From: Abditibacteriales bacterium
GTDB lineage: Bacteria; Armatimonadota; Abditibacteriia; Abditibacteriales; JANWYM01
NCBI GenBank assembly: GCA_025055355.1
Contig: JANWYM010000124.1
Span: 1 to 9,305, forward strand
Direction: 5' to 3'
Length of the DNA stretch: 9,305 nt
A program made the position numbers and the translations under genes. The notes beneath the pieces are model-generated. The model saw only the letters and a program-made list of their open reading frames with translations, made no database searches and was not told the DNA's origin. Below, piece after piece: positions 1 to 5,643 of this stretch. Position 1 is the first letter of the stretch, and each line of letters begins with the position of its first letter.

Positions 1-7
1 GAAATCT

Positions 8-24
8 CGTCCCCCGTGGGGACG
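8..24. terminator. Perfect 7-bp stem-loop at the window edge
   Basis: CGTCCCC (8-14) and GGGGACG (18-24) pair perfectly around a 3-nt CGT loop, followed by a moderately T-rich GGTTGTTTCC. It lies just before the Shine-Dalgarno site of the first gene. It could be the terminator of an upstream gene outside the window, or a leader hairpin. The T-tract is interrupted, so the terminator call is weak. Confidence 0.35.
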
Positions 25-48
25 GTTGTTTCCAAAGGAGGAACGTGA

Positions 49-1437
49 ATGACATCAGGACTTCTGAGGCATCACGCCGTGGCTTCCCACATTGATTTGC
101 TCTGCGCGTGGATTGAATCGCAGATGGCTTACCGCCAGCAGCCGGGGCTTTCGATGGGGATTGTTTATGACCAAGAACTGGTCTGGGCGCAGGGGTTCGG
201 TTACGCGAACGTGGAGCAGAAAATTGCCGCGACGCCGCAGACGATTTACCGCATCGCGTCCATCACGAAGTTGTTCACTGCGACTGCCGTGCTGCAACTG
301 CGCGACGCGGGGAAGTTGCAATTGGACGACCCCATCATAAAACATCTGCCGTGGTTCGACGTGCAGAACCGCCACCCTGACGCGCCGCCCATCACGATCG
401 CGCACCTACTCACGCACACCTCGGGGCTGCCGCGTGAAGCGGCGTTCCCCTACTGGACGGACAACCGCTTTCCGACCCGCGAAGAGATGATAGAAACCCT
501 GCCACGGCAGGAGACGATCCTGCCTCCAGAGGACACATGGAAGTATTCCAACCTTGCCCTGTCGCTCGCGGGCGAGATTGTCGCGGCGGTGTCGGGCATG
601 GACTACGCGGACTACGTGCAGCGGCACATCCTTGACCCGCTGGGCATGAGCAGCACGTTCGTCCGTTCGCCCGACCCTGACCATCCGCGCCTCGCCACCG
701 GCTACGGGCGCAGGATGCCAGATAACCGCCGCGAGATTTGCCCGTTTACCGACTGCAAGGGCATCACGCCCGCTGGGAACATGTCCTCAACGGTGGAAGA
801 CTTGGCGCGGTTTGCGATGCTGCAATTCCGCGATGGGGCGGCGGGCGGATCGCAAATCCTCAAGGGCAGCACGCTGCGCGAGATGCACCGCGTCCACTGG
901 CTTGACCCCGATTGGCAGGCGGGCTGGGGTTGGGGCTTCCGCGTCATGCGGCTGAACGGCAAAACGACCATCGGACACGGTGGCGCGGTGCGGGGCTATC
1001 GCACCCTGCTGCACCTGCGCCCCGACGACAAAATCGCCGTCATCGCGTTGACCAACGCCGACGACGGCAACCCGCTGATGTTCGTGGAGAAAGCCTTCCA
1101 GTGGGTTGCCCCCGCTATCCTCAAAGCCGTGAAGCCCGAGGTGAAACCTGAGCCTCAACCTGACTGGCAGCGTTACGTGGGTAAGTATCGCAACGGTTGG
1201 GGCGATTTGCAAGTGCTGATTCTCAACGGCGAGTTAGTGGCGATTGACCCGTCGCTACCCGACCCGACCTTTGCCATCACCAAACTCATCCCCGTGGCGG
1301 AACACACCTTCCGCATCGAGAGCAAAGACGGCTACTCCTCCAATGGCGAGTTAGTGGTGTTTGAGTTAGACGATGCAGGCACAGTCCAGCGCGTGAGGAT
1401 AGGATACAATTACACGTATCCGGTGGCAGAGTGGTAG
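49..1437 (+). CDS. Serine hydrolase, class C beta-lactamase / penicillin-binding-like family
   Basis: A 462-aa protein of the beta-lactamase (PF00144-type) superfamily. The three active-site motifs are visible: S71-I-T-K74 (SxxK, nucleophile and general base), Y166-S-N168 (YxN) and H310-G-G312 (the HxG box replacing KTG). The family hallmark HTSGLP lies at 123-128. Residues ~373-455, starting YVGKYRN, look like the C-terminal beta-rich DUF3471/lipocalin-like domain often attached to these hydrolases. ATG 49 is chosen because AAAGGAGG (34-41) sits 7 nt upstream. No signal peptide is apparent (N-terminus MTSGLLRHHAV), so it is probably cytoplasmic, unlike many relatives. Family members include esterases, D-aminopeptidases and peptidoglycan-acting enzymes, so the substrate cannot be assigned and true beta-lactamase activity should not be assumed. 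The stop is followed 10 nt later by a short palindromic repeat element. Confidence 0.93.
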   Translation: MTSGLLRHHAVASHIDLLCAWIESQMAYRQQPGLSMGIVYDQELVWAQGFGYANVEQKIAATPQTIYRIASITKLFTATAVLQLRDAGKLQLDDPIIKHLPWFDVQNRHPDAPPITIAHLLTHTSGLPREAAFPYWTDNRFPTREEMIETLPRQETILPPEDTWKYSNLALSLAGEIVAAVSGMDYADYVQRHILDPLGMSSTFVRSPDPDHPRLATGYGRRMPDNRREICPFTDCKGITPAGNMSSTVEDLARFAMLQFRDGAAGGSQILKGSTLREMHRVHWLDPDWQAGWGWGFRVMRLNGKTTIGHGGAVRGYRTLLHLRPDDKIAVIALTNADDGNPLMFVEKAFQWVAPAILKAVKPEVKPEPQPDWQRYVGKYRNGWGDLQVLILNGELVAIDPSLPDPTFAITKLIPVAEHTFRIESKDGYSSNGELVVFELDDAGTVQRVRIGYNYTYPVAEW

Positions 1438-1447
1438 TCGGGGATTT

Positions 1448-1517
1448 GTCATTGCGAGGAGCGCAGCGACGAAGCAATCCCCTGCGGAGGAGATGGCTGC
1501 GCTGCGCCCGCAATGAC
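1448..1517. repeat. REP/MITE-like palindromic element (CATTGCGAGGAGCGCAGCGA type)
   Basis: A ~70-bp element bounded by inverted ends GTCATTGCG (1448-1456) and CGCAATGAC (1509-1517). The interior shows further complementarity (GAGCGCAGCGAC near the left, GCTGCGCTGCGC near the right). The left arm matches a short repeat that I know to be dispersed in many bacterial genomes, recognisable in false translations as LRGAQRRSNP. It fills most of the 107-bp gap between the hydrolase and the next gene. If that gene were started at GTG 1431, the repeat would be translated as an N-terminal extension, which is an annotation artefact. Confidence 0.8.
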
Positions 1518-1529
1518 AAGAAGAGCAGC

Positions 1530-1535
1530 AGGAGG
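1530..1535 (+). promoter_or_regulatory. Shine-Dalgarno site deciding the start at 1545
   Basis: AGGAGG lies 9 nt upstream of ATG 1545 and immediately outside the repeat element. The longer reading frame starting at GTG 1431 would overlap the hydrolase stop codon and read through the repeat, so ATG 1545 is preferred. Confidence 0.8.
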
Positions 1536-1544
1536 CAACAACGC

Positions 1545-2198
1545 ATGAAAGAAAACGAATTCGACGACCGCCCATGGACGGAAGAGGAGTGGGAGAAGTT
1601 CATCGAATGCAGCGAAATTCGCGCCGCGAAATATGGCGAGTTGTTGGAGACGTTCATGGACGACCCCAACTGCGATGAGATAATCGCCCGCGAGATGGGC
1701 TGGGATGAACCAGATGACGAGGGCACAGCAGCGGATGTGGAATGGATGAACTCCATCGCAGAAGCGGCGGTCCACGACGAGGAAATTGAGGAGTTCATAC
1801 GCCGCCGCGAAGAGGGTTTGCGCGCCCTGCCCGCTTACGCGCGGAGTTTTGAGTTCGGGCTGAAATGCCACAACTTGCTTCGACCTTACGTTCAGGCAGA
1901 AGCAGACCCACCCGACGACGACCTGATCGCGGCGTTCTCCGAGAGTCGCCTGATCGCCGTCAAAATCGCGGGCGGACACGCCATGGGCTACGAGGACCAC
2001 ACCTTGTGCGGCAACATCGTCTGCTGCAAGCGCTCTCTCGCCGCTGCGGACAAATGCCTTGCCGCGCTGGAGTCGCTCAAGGCGCGGGGCAAGGTGCCCT
2101 CCGAAGTCCTCGACCCACTCATCGCCGCGTGTCGGGAAGTGCGGTCAGTGGTAGAACAGCACATCGCAGAGTTGAGAAGTCGAGTGTGGTGGGTATAG
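1545..2198 (+). CDS. Hypothetical acidic helical protein, family not recognised
   Basis: A 217-aa protein that I do not recognise. The N-terminal half (1-95) is strongly acidic and probably helical: WTEEEWEKFIE at 11-21, then the stretch from FMDDPNCDE at 37 to MGWDE at 51, then HDEEIEEFIRRREEG at 77-91. Residues 98-150 include GLKCHNLLRPY (105-115). Residues 144-163 hold a cluster of possible metal or redox residues: H145, H152, C155, C160, C161. The C-terminus (164-215) looks like two amphipathic helices. No signal peptide or membrane segment is visible. The start ATG 1545 has AGGAGG 9 nt upstream. Codon usage resembles its neighbours, which supports a real gene. It could be cotranscribed with the serine hydrolase, but the intervening repeat makes that uncertain. 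A soluble cytoplasmic role is inferred only from the lack of targeting signals. Confidence 0.8.
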   Translation: MKENEFDDRPWTEEEWEKFIECSEIRAAKYGELLETFMDDPNCDEIIAREMGWDEPDDEGTAADVEWMNSIAEAAVHDEEIEEFIRRREEGLRALPAYARSFEFGLKCHNLLRPYVQAEADPPDDDLIAAFSESRLIAVKIAGGHAMGYEDHTLCGNIVCCKRSLAAADKCLAALESLKARGKVPSEVLDPLIAACREVRSVVEQHIAELRSRVWWV

Positions 2199-2234
2199 TC
2201 AGGATAGTGCATCCCCGCCAGCCCTCTGCAGGCT

Positions 2235-2264
2235 TTGACCCGTAGCGCTCGGTCAATGTATAAT
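2235..2264 (+). promoter_or_regulatory. Strong sigma70-type promoter upstream of the small ORF and xer gene
   Basis: TTGACC (2235-2240) and a perfect TATAAT (2259-2264) are separated by 18 nt, with TG directly before the -10. Transcription would start near 2271. That is only about 7 nt before ATG 2278, so the first ORF would be nearly leaderless. A good AGGAGG (2286-2291) lies inside the ORF rather than before its first ATG. This is the best candidate promoter for the recombinase gene 270 bp downstream. Confidence 0.7.
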
Positions 2265-2277
2265 CTCTCACGACAGC

Positions 2278-2534
2278 ATGACGGAAGGAGGCAGTGAGAG
2301 TGAACAGCGCAGCCTGTTTGACGAAGAGCCAGCAACGGTGAGCGCGATGCGAGCCCCTAACAACTTCATTCTAAGAGCCTATCCGCAAACCTTGCTCTCT
2401 CCCTTGACCAAGAGGACCACCGGGGGGTATTGTGACTTGTTCTGGACCTCCCCCGACCCCTCCTTGGTAAGGAGGGGAGAGTTTGCGGATAGGCTCTAAG
2501 CGACGTCCGGCGACTGCTCGAGGGCAAGTTATGA
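2278..2534 (+). pseudogene. Small ORF upstream of xer, interrupted by a MITE
   Basis: From ATG 2278 the reading frame begins MTEGGSESEQRSLFDEEP, then runs to the MITE at codon 32-33 and now ends at an artificial TAA (2497-2499). If the 122-bp element and one TAA copy are removed, codon 32 (CTA) joins directly to AGC (A + 2500-2501). The frame then continues as LSDVRRLLEGKL to TGA 2532-2534, which overlaps the ATG of the xer gene (ATGA). The reconstructed product is 44 aa and hydrophilic, with no recognised domain. The clean restoration and the 4-base overlap argue that this was a real small gene translationally coupled to xer. The start is uncertain: ATG 2278 is almost at the predicted transcript 5' end, and AGGAGG 2286-2291 is followed by GTG 2300 in another frame encoding only 13 codons. 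Confidence 0.45.
2375..2496. mobile_element. 122-bp miniature inverted-repeat element (MITE) with TAA target duplication
   Basis: GAGCCTATCCGCAAAC (2375-2390) and its exact reverse complement GTTTGCGGATAGGCTC (2481-2496) bound the element; the matching A/T at 2374/2497 lengthens the identity to 17 bp. TAA occurs on both sides (2372-2374 and 2497-2499), consistent with a 3-bp target duplication. The arms are complementary further inward (CTCTCTCCCTTGACCAAGAGG against CCTTGGTAAGGAGGGGAGAG), so nearly the whole element can fold. It includes a perfect 9-bp hairpin CCCCTCCTT/AAGGAGGGG (2457-2477). No transposase is encoded. A GAG-type end with a TNA duplication resembles the IS1031 group of the IS5 family, so a parent IS of that type is inferred. 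Confidence 0.85.
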
Positions 2535-3448
2535 CAACCTTCTTCGAGGACCTGACCTCCTTTCTCGACCATCTCCGCGTCGAGCGCGGTTTGGCGGAGA
2601 ACACGCTGCGGGCGTATCGCGTGGATGTGGAGCAGTTCGTCGCGTTTCTGACGGGACTCAAGCGTTCGTCCTTTGCGGAAGCGGACGAGGGGACGGTGCT
2701 GCGCTACTTGAAACAGTTGCGCGAGCGGGGATTGGCGGATACGTCGGTGGCGCGGAAGTTGTCGGCGCTGACGACGTTGTATCGCTTTCTCGTGCGCGAG
2801 CGGCGGTTGGACGCGGACCCGACGGCGAACCTGGAGTCGGCGCAGGTTGCGCGGCGGCTGCCGCAGACGTTGACGCTCGCGGAGGTGGAGAAGATTCTGT
2901 CCTCGCCGCTGCCGTTCACGGTGTTGGGCGTGCGTGACAAGGCGATGCTGGAACTGCTCTACGCGACGGGGCTGCGCGTGTCGGAACTCATCGGGTTGAA
3001 CGTCAACGATGTCAACCTCGAAGCCGGTTTTCTGCGCTGCATTGGCAAAGGAAACAAGGAGCGCATCGTGCCTGTGGGCGCGGCGGCGCGGAAGGCGTTG
3101 ACGGATTATCTCTCTTTCTCCCGCCCGCAATTAGCGGAGCGCACCGGCGAGCGCGCGCTGTTTCTGACCGTGCGCGGCAGACGCTTCTGTCGGGGCAACG
3201 TCCAACAACTCCTTCAGCGCCACGCCCAACGCGCGGGCATCACGCGCCGCATCTCCCCTCACGTCTTCCGACACACCTTCGCCACGCACCTGCTCGAACA
3301 CGGCGCGGACTTGCGCTCCATCCAGGAGATGCTCGGACACGCCGACATCGCCACGACGCAGGTTTACACCCACGTTTCGACGGAACAACTCAAGGAGGTC
3401 TATCGCAAGACGCATCCCCGCGCCGTGTCTCCCGCCGCGCCGCGATAG
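2531..3448 (+). CDS. xerD: Tyrosine recombinase XerC/XerD (XerD-like)
   Basis: A 305-aa site-specific recombinase, close to the ~298 aa of E. coli XerC/XerD, acting in chromosome dimer resolution at dif. The N-terminal SAM-like core-binding domain spans ~1-90 (VERGLAENTLRAYRVD at 17-32). The catalytic domain spans ~110-295 and has the full set: R149 (GLRVSEL), K173 (GKGNKER), H244 and R247 (PHVFRHTFATHLL), H270 (LGH) and nucleophile Y279 (QVYTHVS). DPTANLES, LPQTLT and GHADIATTQ read more like XerD than XerC, but the two are hard to separate by eye and the symbol is tentative. ATG 2531 is preferred: GAGGG (2520-2524) lies 6 nt upstream, and an upstream TTG (2483) would start inside the MITE. 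Expression probably comes from the promoter at 2235-2264 through the MITE. No dif site is visible here. Confidence 0.95.
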   Translation: MTTFFEDLTSFLDHLRVERGLAENTLRAYRVDVEQFVAFLTGLKRSSFAEADEGTVLRYLKQLRERGLADTSVARKLSALTTLYRFLVRERRLDADPTANLESAQVARRLPQTLTLAEVEKILSSPLPFTVLGVRDKAMLELLYATGLRVSELIGLNVNDVNLEAGFLRCIGKGNKERIVPVGAAARKALTDYLSFSRPQLAERTGERALFLTVRGRRFCRGNVQQLLQRHAQRAGITRRISPHVFRHTFATHLLEHGADLRSIQEMLGHADIATTQVYTHVSTEQLKEVYRKTHPRAVSPAAPR

Positions 3449-3497
3449 CCTCCGTGATCGGGTGGCTTCCGGTGCGCTCTCTTGAGCCACTGATACC

Positions 3498-4295
3498 CTA
3501 CCGCGCCCCGCACGCTTGCAGGCACGCTTGCATGTGCCCGCGCGATTCGGCGGCGATGATGCAACATTGTTCCAGTGGGTAATCTTTCGCGCCGATGATT
3601 TCCAGGTCGAGCGGTCCGGCGTAACCGTGCTCGTGCAGCACGCGGATGTAACCCACGAGGTCAATGTCACCGCGCCCGTTCGCCTGCATCTCGGGTTTGC
3701 CCGGTCCGCGCTCGCGCCCCTTGCAATCGCGGATGTGGACGTGCCGCACGCGAGAGATAACGGCAGCAAGCGCCTCGACGGGGTTTTCACCCGCGCGGTG
3801 AATGTGTGAGGGGTCCATGTCAATGCCAAACGCGGGCGAGGTGATTTCCCGCATCGCCCGCAGCGTCGTCGGGGTGTTGTAAATGCTGCCACCGACGTGC
3901 GCCTTCACGCACAGCGTCACGCCGTATTTCTCTGCCATGTCCGCCAGTTTGCCCAGCGAGTCAATGACCTGCGTCCACGCCTCTTCGTCATCTGACTTCC
4001 CGCCCGGTCCGCAGTTGACGATGGGGATGCCCAGTTCCACCGCCGCCTGAAACGCCTGCTCCATCTTCACTGGGTCTTGTGACGGCTGCTCTATCGCCAA
4101 CAGCTCCAGACCGTAAGTTTGGGACAGCCGCTTAATCTCCGGGACGAGTTCGCGCCACCGTGACAGCACGAGATGCTCACTCATGCCCTCAATCGCCGAC
4201 AGTTCGATGCCATCATAGCCAGACATCGCAATATACTTGAAGGCGGTCTCCATATCGTAGCCGCCGAAGAGAACCGAGTTGGCTCCTAATTTCAT
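3498..4295 (-). CDS. Sugar phosphate isomerase/epimerase (xylose-isomerase-like TIM barrel)
   Basis: A 265-aa protein of the AP endonuclease 2/xylose isomerase-like TIM-barrel family (PF01261 type), which includes IolE, hydroxypyruvate isomerase and ketose 3-epimerases. Barrel strands are visible as MKLGANSVLF (1-10), GYDGIELS (26-33), GLELLAIEQPS (62-72), GIPIVNCGPGG (89-99), GVTLCVKAHVG (125-135), AFGIDMDPSH (155-164), HVHIRD (185-190) and PLDLEIIG (228-235). Likely metal or active-site residues are D161, H164, H187 and E232. The usual first metal-binding Glu in the 'LEPH/LENH' strand appears to be K131 here. On its mRNA strand GAGGA lies 7 nt before ATG (complement of 4303-4307). It follows the Gfo/Idh/MocA gene on the same strand after 131 bp, a common pairing in sugar or inositol catabolism. 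The substrate is not assignable. It ends tail-to-tail with the xer gene (49-bp gap). Confidence 0.9.
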   Translation of the reverse strand: MKLGANSVLFGGYDMETAFKYIAMSGYDGIELSAIEGMSEHLVLSRWRELVPEIKRLSQTYGLELLAIEQPSQDPVKMEQAFQAAVELGIPIVNCGPGGKSDDEEAWTQVIDSLGKLADMAEKYGVTLCVKAHVGGSIYNTPTTLRAMREITSPAFGIDMDPSHIHRAGENPVEALAAVISRVRHVHIRDCKGRERGPGKPEMQANGRGDIDLVGYIRVLHEHGYAGPLDLEIIGAKDYPLEQCCIIAAESRGHMQACLQACGAR

Positions 4296-4311
4296 GATGC
4301 GTTCCTCTATC

Positions 4312-4357
4312 GTTGGCAGGTTGGCACGTAAAACGCGAAACGTGCCAACCTGCCAAC
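4312..4357. promoter_or_regulatory. Very strong stem-loop between the two minus-strand genes
   Basis: An 18-bp perfect inverted repeat pairs 4312-4329 with 4340-4357, leaving a 10-nt loop (AAAACGCGAA). The arms read GTTGGCAGGTTGGCACGT and its exact complement. In the minus-strand transcript the hairpin ends about 4 nt before the GAGGA ribosome binding site of the isomerase gene. There is no T-tract after it, so it is not a classical terminator. It could stabilise or attenuate the mRNA, or simply be a repeat element. Confidence 0.65.
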
Positions 4358-4383
4358 CTGCTAACAGGCTAACAGGCTAAGGG
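4344..4383. repeat. Degenerate octamer tandem repeat, five units
   Basis: Five consecutive 8-mers: GCCAACCT, GCCAACCT, GCTAACAG, GCTAACAG, GCTAAGGG. The first two overlap the right arm of the stem-loop. The pairwise change of sequence suggests local duplication of an octamer. It lies between two cotranscribed genes and encodes nothing obvious. Confidence 0.7.
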
Positions 4384-4426
4384 GCCAACGACCTCGCTCG
4401 CGTTACGAGCAAGAGCCGGAGTGGCT

Positions 4427-5437
4427 TCATGGTTTCCGTCCGTTGCGCCATGCGATGAGCGGATGTTCAGTAACATCCAGCGGCAAGTCCACCCGCGTGT
4501 GCTGTAACGCCGATGCAAACACCGCCATGAGTATCTCCTGCGTCGCCCGCGCCGAAACGCCGTCCAGCGGGTGCGGTGTGCCGCGTTCTACCGCGTCCAG
4601 CAGTAAGGCGATTTCGCGGGCGAACGCCTCGACGTGCGGAAGTGACGGCACGACCCATTCACTCCGCCCGCGAACGCGCGCCCGCAGCGGCGGCTCCCCG
4701 GCAACAGGGTTGTCACCGCCGATCTCGATCTGACCCTCGCTGCCGTAAACCAACAGGCGCTGATAGCCGGGGCGGGCGCACATCCCCGTTTCCAGCGTGC
4801 CTCTCACCCCGTTGGCAAAATGAATGGCGGCAAATGCTCCCATTTCCACGGGATGTCCGTAGCGCATACGTATCTCGCGCAAGTCGACGTTGCCCATCAC
4901 CCAGACGGCAGGCACGTCGCCCGTCAGAAAGCGCAGCAGGTCAACCGCGTGAGTGCCGTCCGATAGCAAATCTCCCGCGCAAATCGCGCTCACCTGAACC
5001 ACCTCACCGATGTCGCCACGGGCAATCATCTCGCGTGCGCGAGTGTAGCGCGGGAGCAAACGCCGCTGATGCCCCACCACCAGCACGGCATGCGCGGCGC
5101 GCGCGGCGGACACCATGCGGTCTGCACCTCCCAAGTCCACCGCCATCGGTTTCTCACATAGAATCCCTTTCACACCGACTGCGGCGGCAGATTCCACCAT
5201 CTCCGGATGCAGAGAGGGCCATGTGCATATAGAAACGACATCCGGTCGCTCGCGTTCTAACAACTCCCGATAGTCGGCGTAGGTCCGCCCGAATTCAGCG
5301 AACCGCTGCCGCGCCTCTTCGCTGATGTCTGCGCCCGCGACGACCTCCACGCGGTCAGCGTTTTCGGCGGACAGGTAGCCGCATAAGTGCGCGCGCGCGA
5401 TGTTGCCCAATCCAATGAGAGCCACGCGATGACGCAT
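4427..5437 (-). CDS. Gfo/Idh/MocA family NAD(P)-dependent oxidoreductase
   Basis: A 336-aa cytoplasmic oxidoreductase. The N-terminal Rossmann domain (1-~120) has the dinucleotide motif G9-L-G11-N-I-A14, SICTWPSLHPEMV (69-81) and the signature E95-K96-P97, whose Lys is the family catalytic/substrate residue. The C-terminal alpha/beta domain has SDGTHAVDLLRFL (159-171), containing the conserved H163 and D166. Length fits the family (~330-390 aa). Members oxidise or reduce sugars, inositols and related polyols; the substrate cannot be read here. The start is ATG 5437 because GGGAGG (complement of 5445-5450) is 7 nt upstream. A longer frame from TTG 5452 would place the start on the Shine-Dalgarno site itself. 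It is first in a two-gene unit with the downstream TIM-barrel isomerase and is probably driven by the promoter at 5471-5499. Confidence 0.94.
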   Translation of the reverse strand: MRHRVALIGLGNIARAHLCGYLSAENADRVEVVAGADISEEARQRFAEFGRTYADYRELLERERPDVVSICTWPSLHPEMVESAAAVGVKGILCEKPMAVDLGGADRMVSAARAAHAVLVVGHQRRLLPRYTRAREMIARGDIGEVVQVSAICAGDLLSDGTHAVDLLRFLTGDVPAVWVMGNVDLREIRMRYGHPVEMGAFAAIHFANGVRGTLETGMCARPGYQRLLVYGSEGQIEIGGDNPVAGEPPLRARVRGRSEWVVPSLPHVEAFAREIALLLDAVERGTPHPLDGVSARATQEILMAVFASALQHTRVDLPLDVTEHPLIAWRNGRKP

Positions 5438-5444
5438 CTGTGCG

Positions 5445-5450
5445 CCTCCC
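5445..5450 (-). promoter_or_regulatory. Shine-Dalgarno site deciding the oxidoreductase start
   Basis: On the minus strand GGGAGG precedes ATG 5437 by 7 nt. This excludes the TTG start at 5452, which overlaps the site. Confidence 0.8.
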
Positions 5451-5470
5451 AAACCCTACTGATTGGAGAA

Positions 5471-5499
5471 AGCATACCGCAAAGGGGGAGCGTTGTCAA
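5471..5499 (-). promoter_or_regulatory. Near-consensus sigma70 promoter for the oxidoreductase/isomerase unit
   Basis: On the minus strand TTGACA (complement of 5494-5499) and TATGCT (complement of 5471-5476) are separated by exactly 17 nt. The predicted start near 5464 gives a ~27-nt leader before ATG 5437. The -35 matches consensus in all six positions. It lies in a 206-bp divergent intergenic region shared with the beta-propeller gene. Confidence 0.75.
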
Positions 5500-5546
5500 T
5501 TGGTCATTGGTCCTCCCTGCGCATCGCGCCTGAACGGAAGGGAGGA
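5499..5546. repeat. Heptamer direct repeat and 8-bp inverted repeat in the divergent region
   Basis: ATTGGTC occurs twice in tandem (5499-5505, 5506-5512), touching the -35 of the minus-strand promoter. It is followed by the inverted repeat TCCTCCCT (5511-5518) / AGGGAGGA (5539-5546) with a 20-nt spacer. Either could be a regulator-binding site. The heptamer also resembles the TTGGTCA-type short tandem repeats described in cyanobacteria. No regulator gene is in the window. Confidence 0.35.
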
Positions 5547-5572
5547 GAGAGTCACCGTCGAATGAAAATGCC

Positions 5573-5597
5573 GTCTGTGATAACTCTGCATACAGAC
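5573..5597. promoter_or_regulatory. Possible operator or leader hairpin upstream of the beta-propeller gene
   Basis: The inverted repeat GTCTGT (5573-5578) / ACAGAC (5592-5597), with a 13-nt spacer, encloses a weak -10-like GATAAC (5579-5584). A poor -35 candidate GTCGAA (5557-5562) is 16 nt upstream. This is the only promoter-like signal I find for the plus-strand gene, and it is weak. Confidence 0.25.
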
Positions 5598-5643
5598 AAC
5601 ACGACCCATGAAATCACACCGGGAGGAGGACGTGGAGGGAAAG

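Noticed and set aside
1..33. CRISPR repeat-like sequence (CCCCCGTGGGG hairpin)
   Set aside because: Only one copy at the window edge, no spacer-repeat pattern; it can be no more than a hairpin from this sequence.
1431..1544. N-terminal extension of the 217-aa protein from GTG 1431
   Set aside because: It overlaps the hydrolase stop and translates the palindromic repeat; ATG 1545 has AGGAGG at 9 nt.
2366..3130. Long minus-strand ORF opposite the xer gene
   Set aside because: An Arg/Gln-rich shadow of a high-GC coding frame with no recognisable motif; the plus strand holds a complete recombinase.
3462..3490. Possible bidirectional terminator between xer and the isomerase
   Set aside because: GTGGCT/AGCCAC pair, but the stem is only 6 bp with a 17-nt loop and no T-tract on either strand.
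3131..3892. Long minus-strand ORF overlapping the ends of xer and the isomerase
   Set aside because: It spans two real genes in the wrong frame and shows low-complexity, Arg/Thr-rich composition.
4576..5232. 218-aa plus-strand ORF
   Set aside because: Antisense to the oxidoreductase; Arg/Pro/Ser-rich shadow composition.
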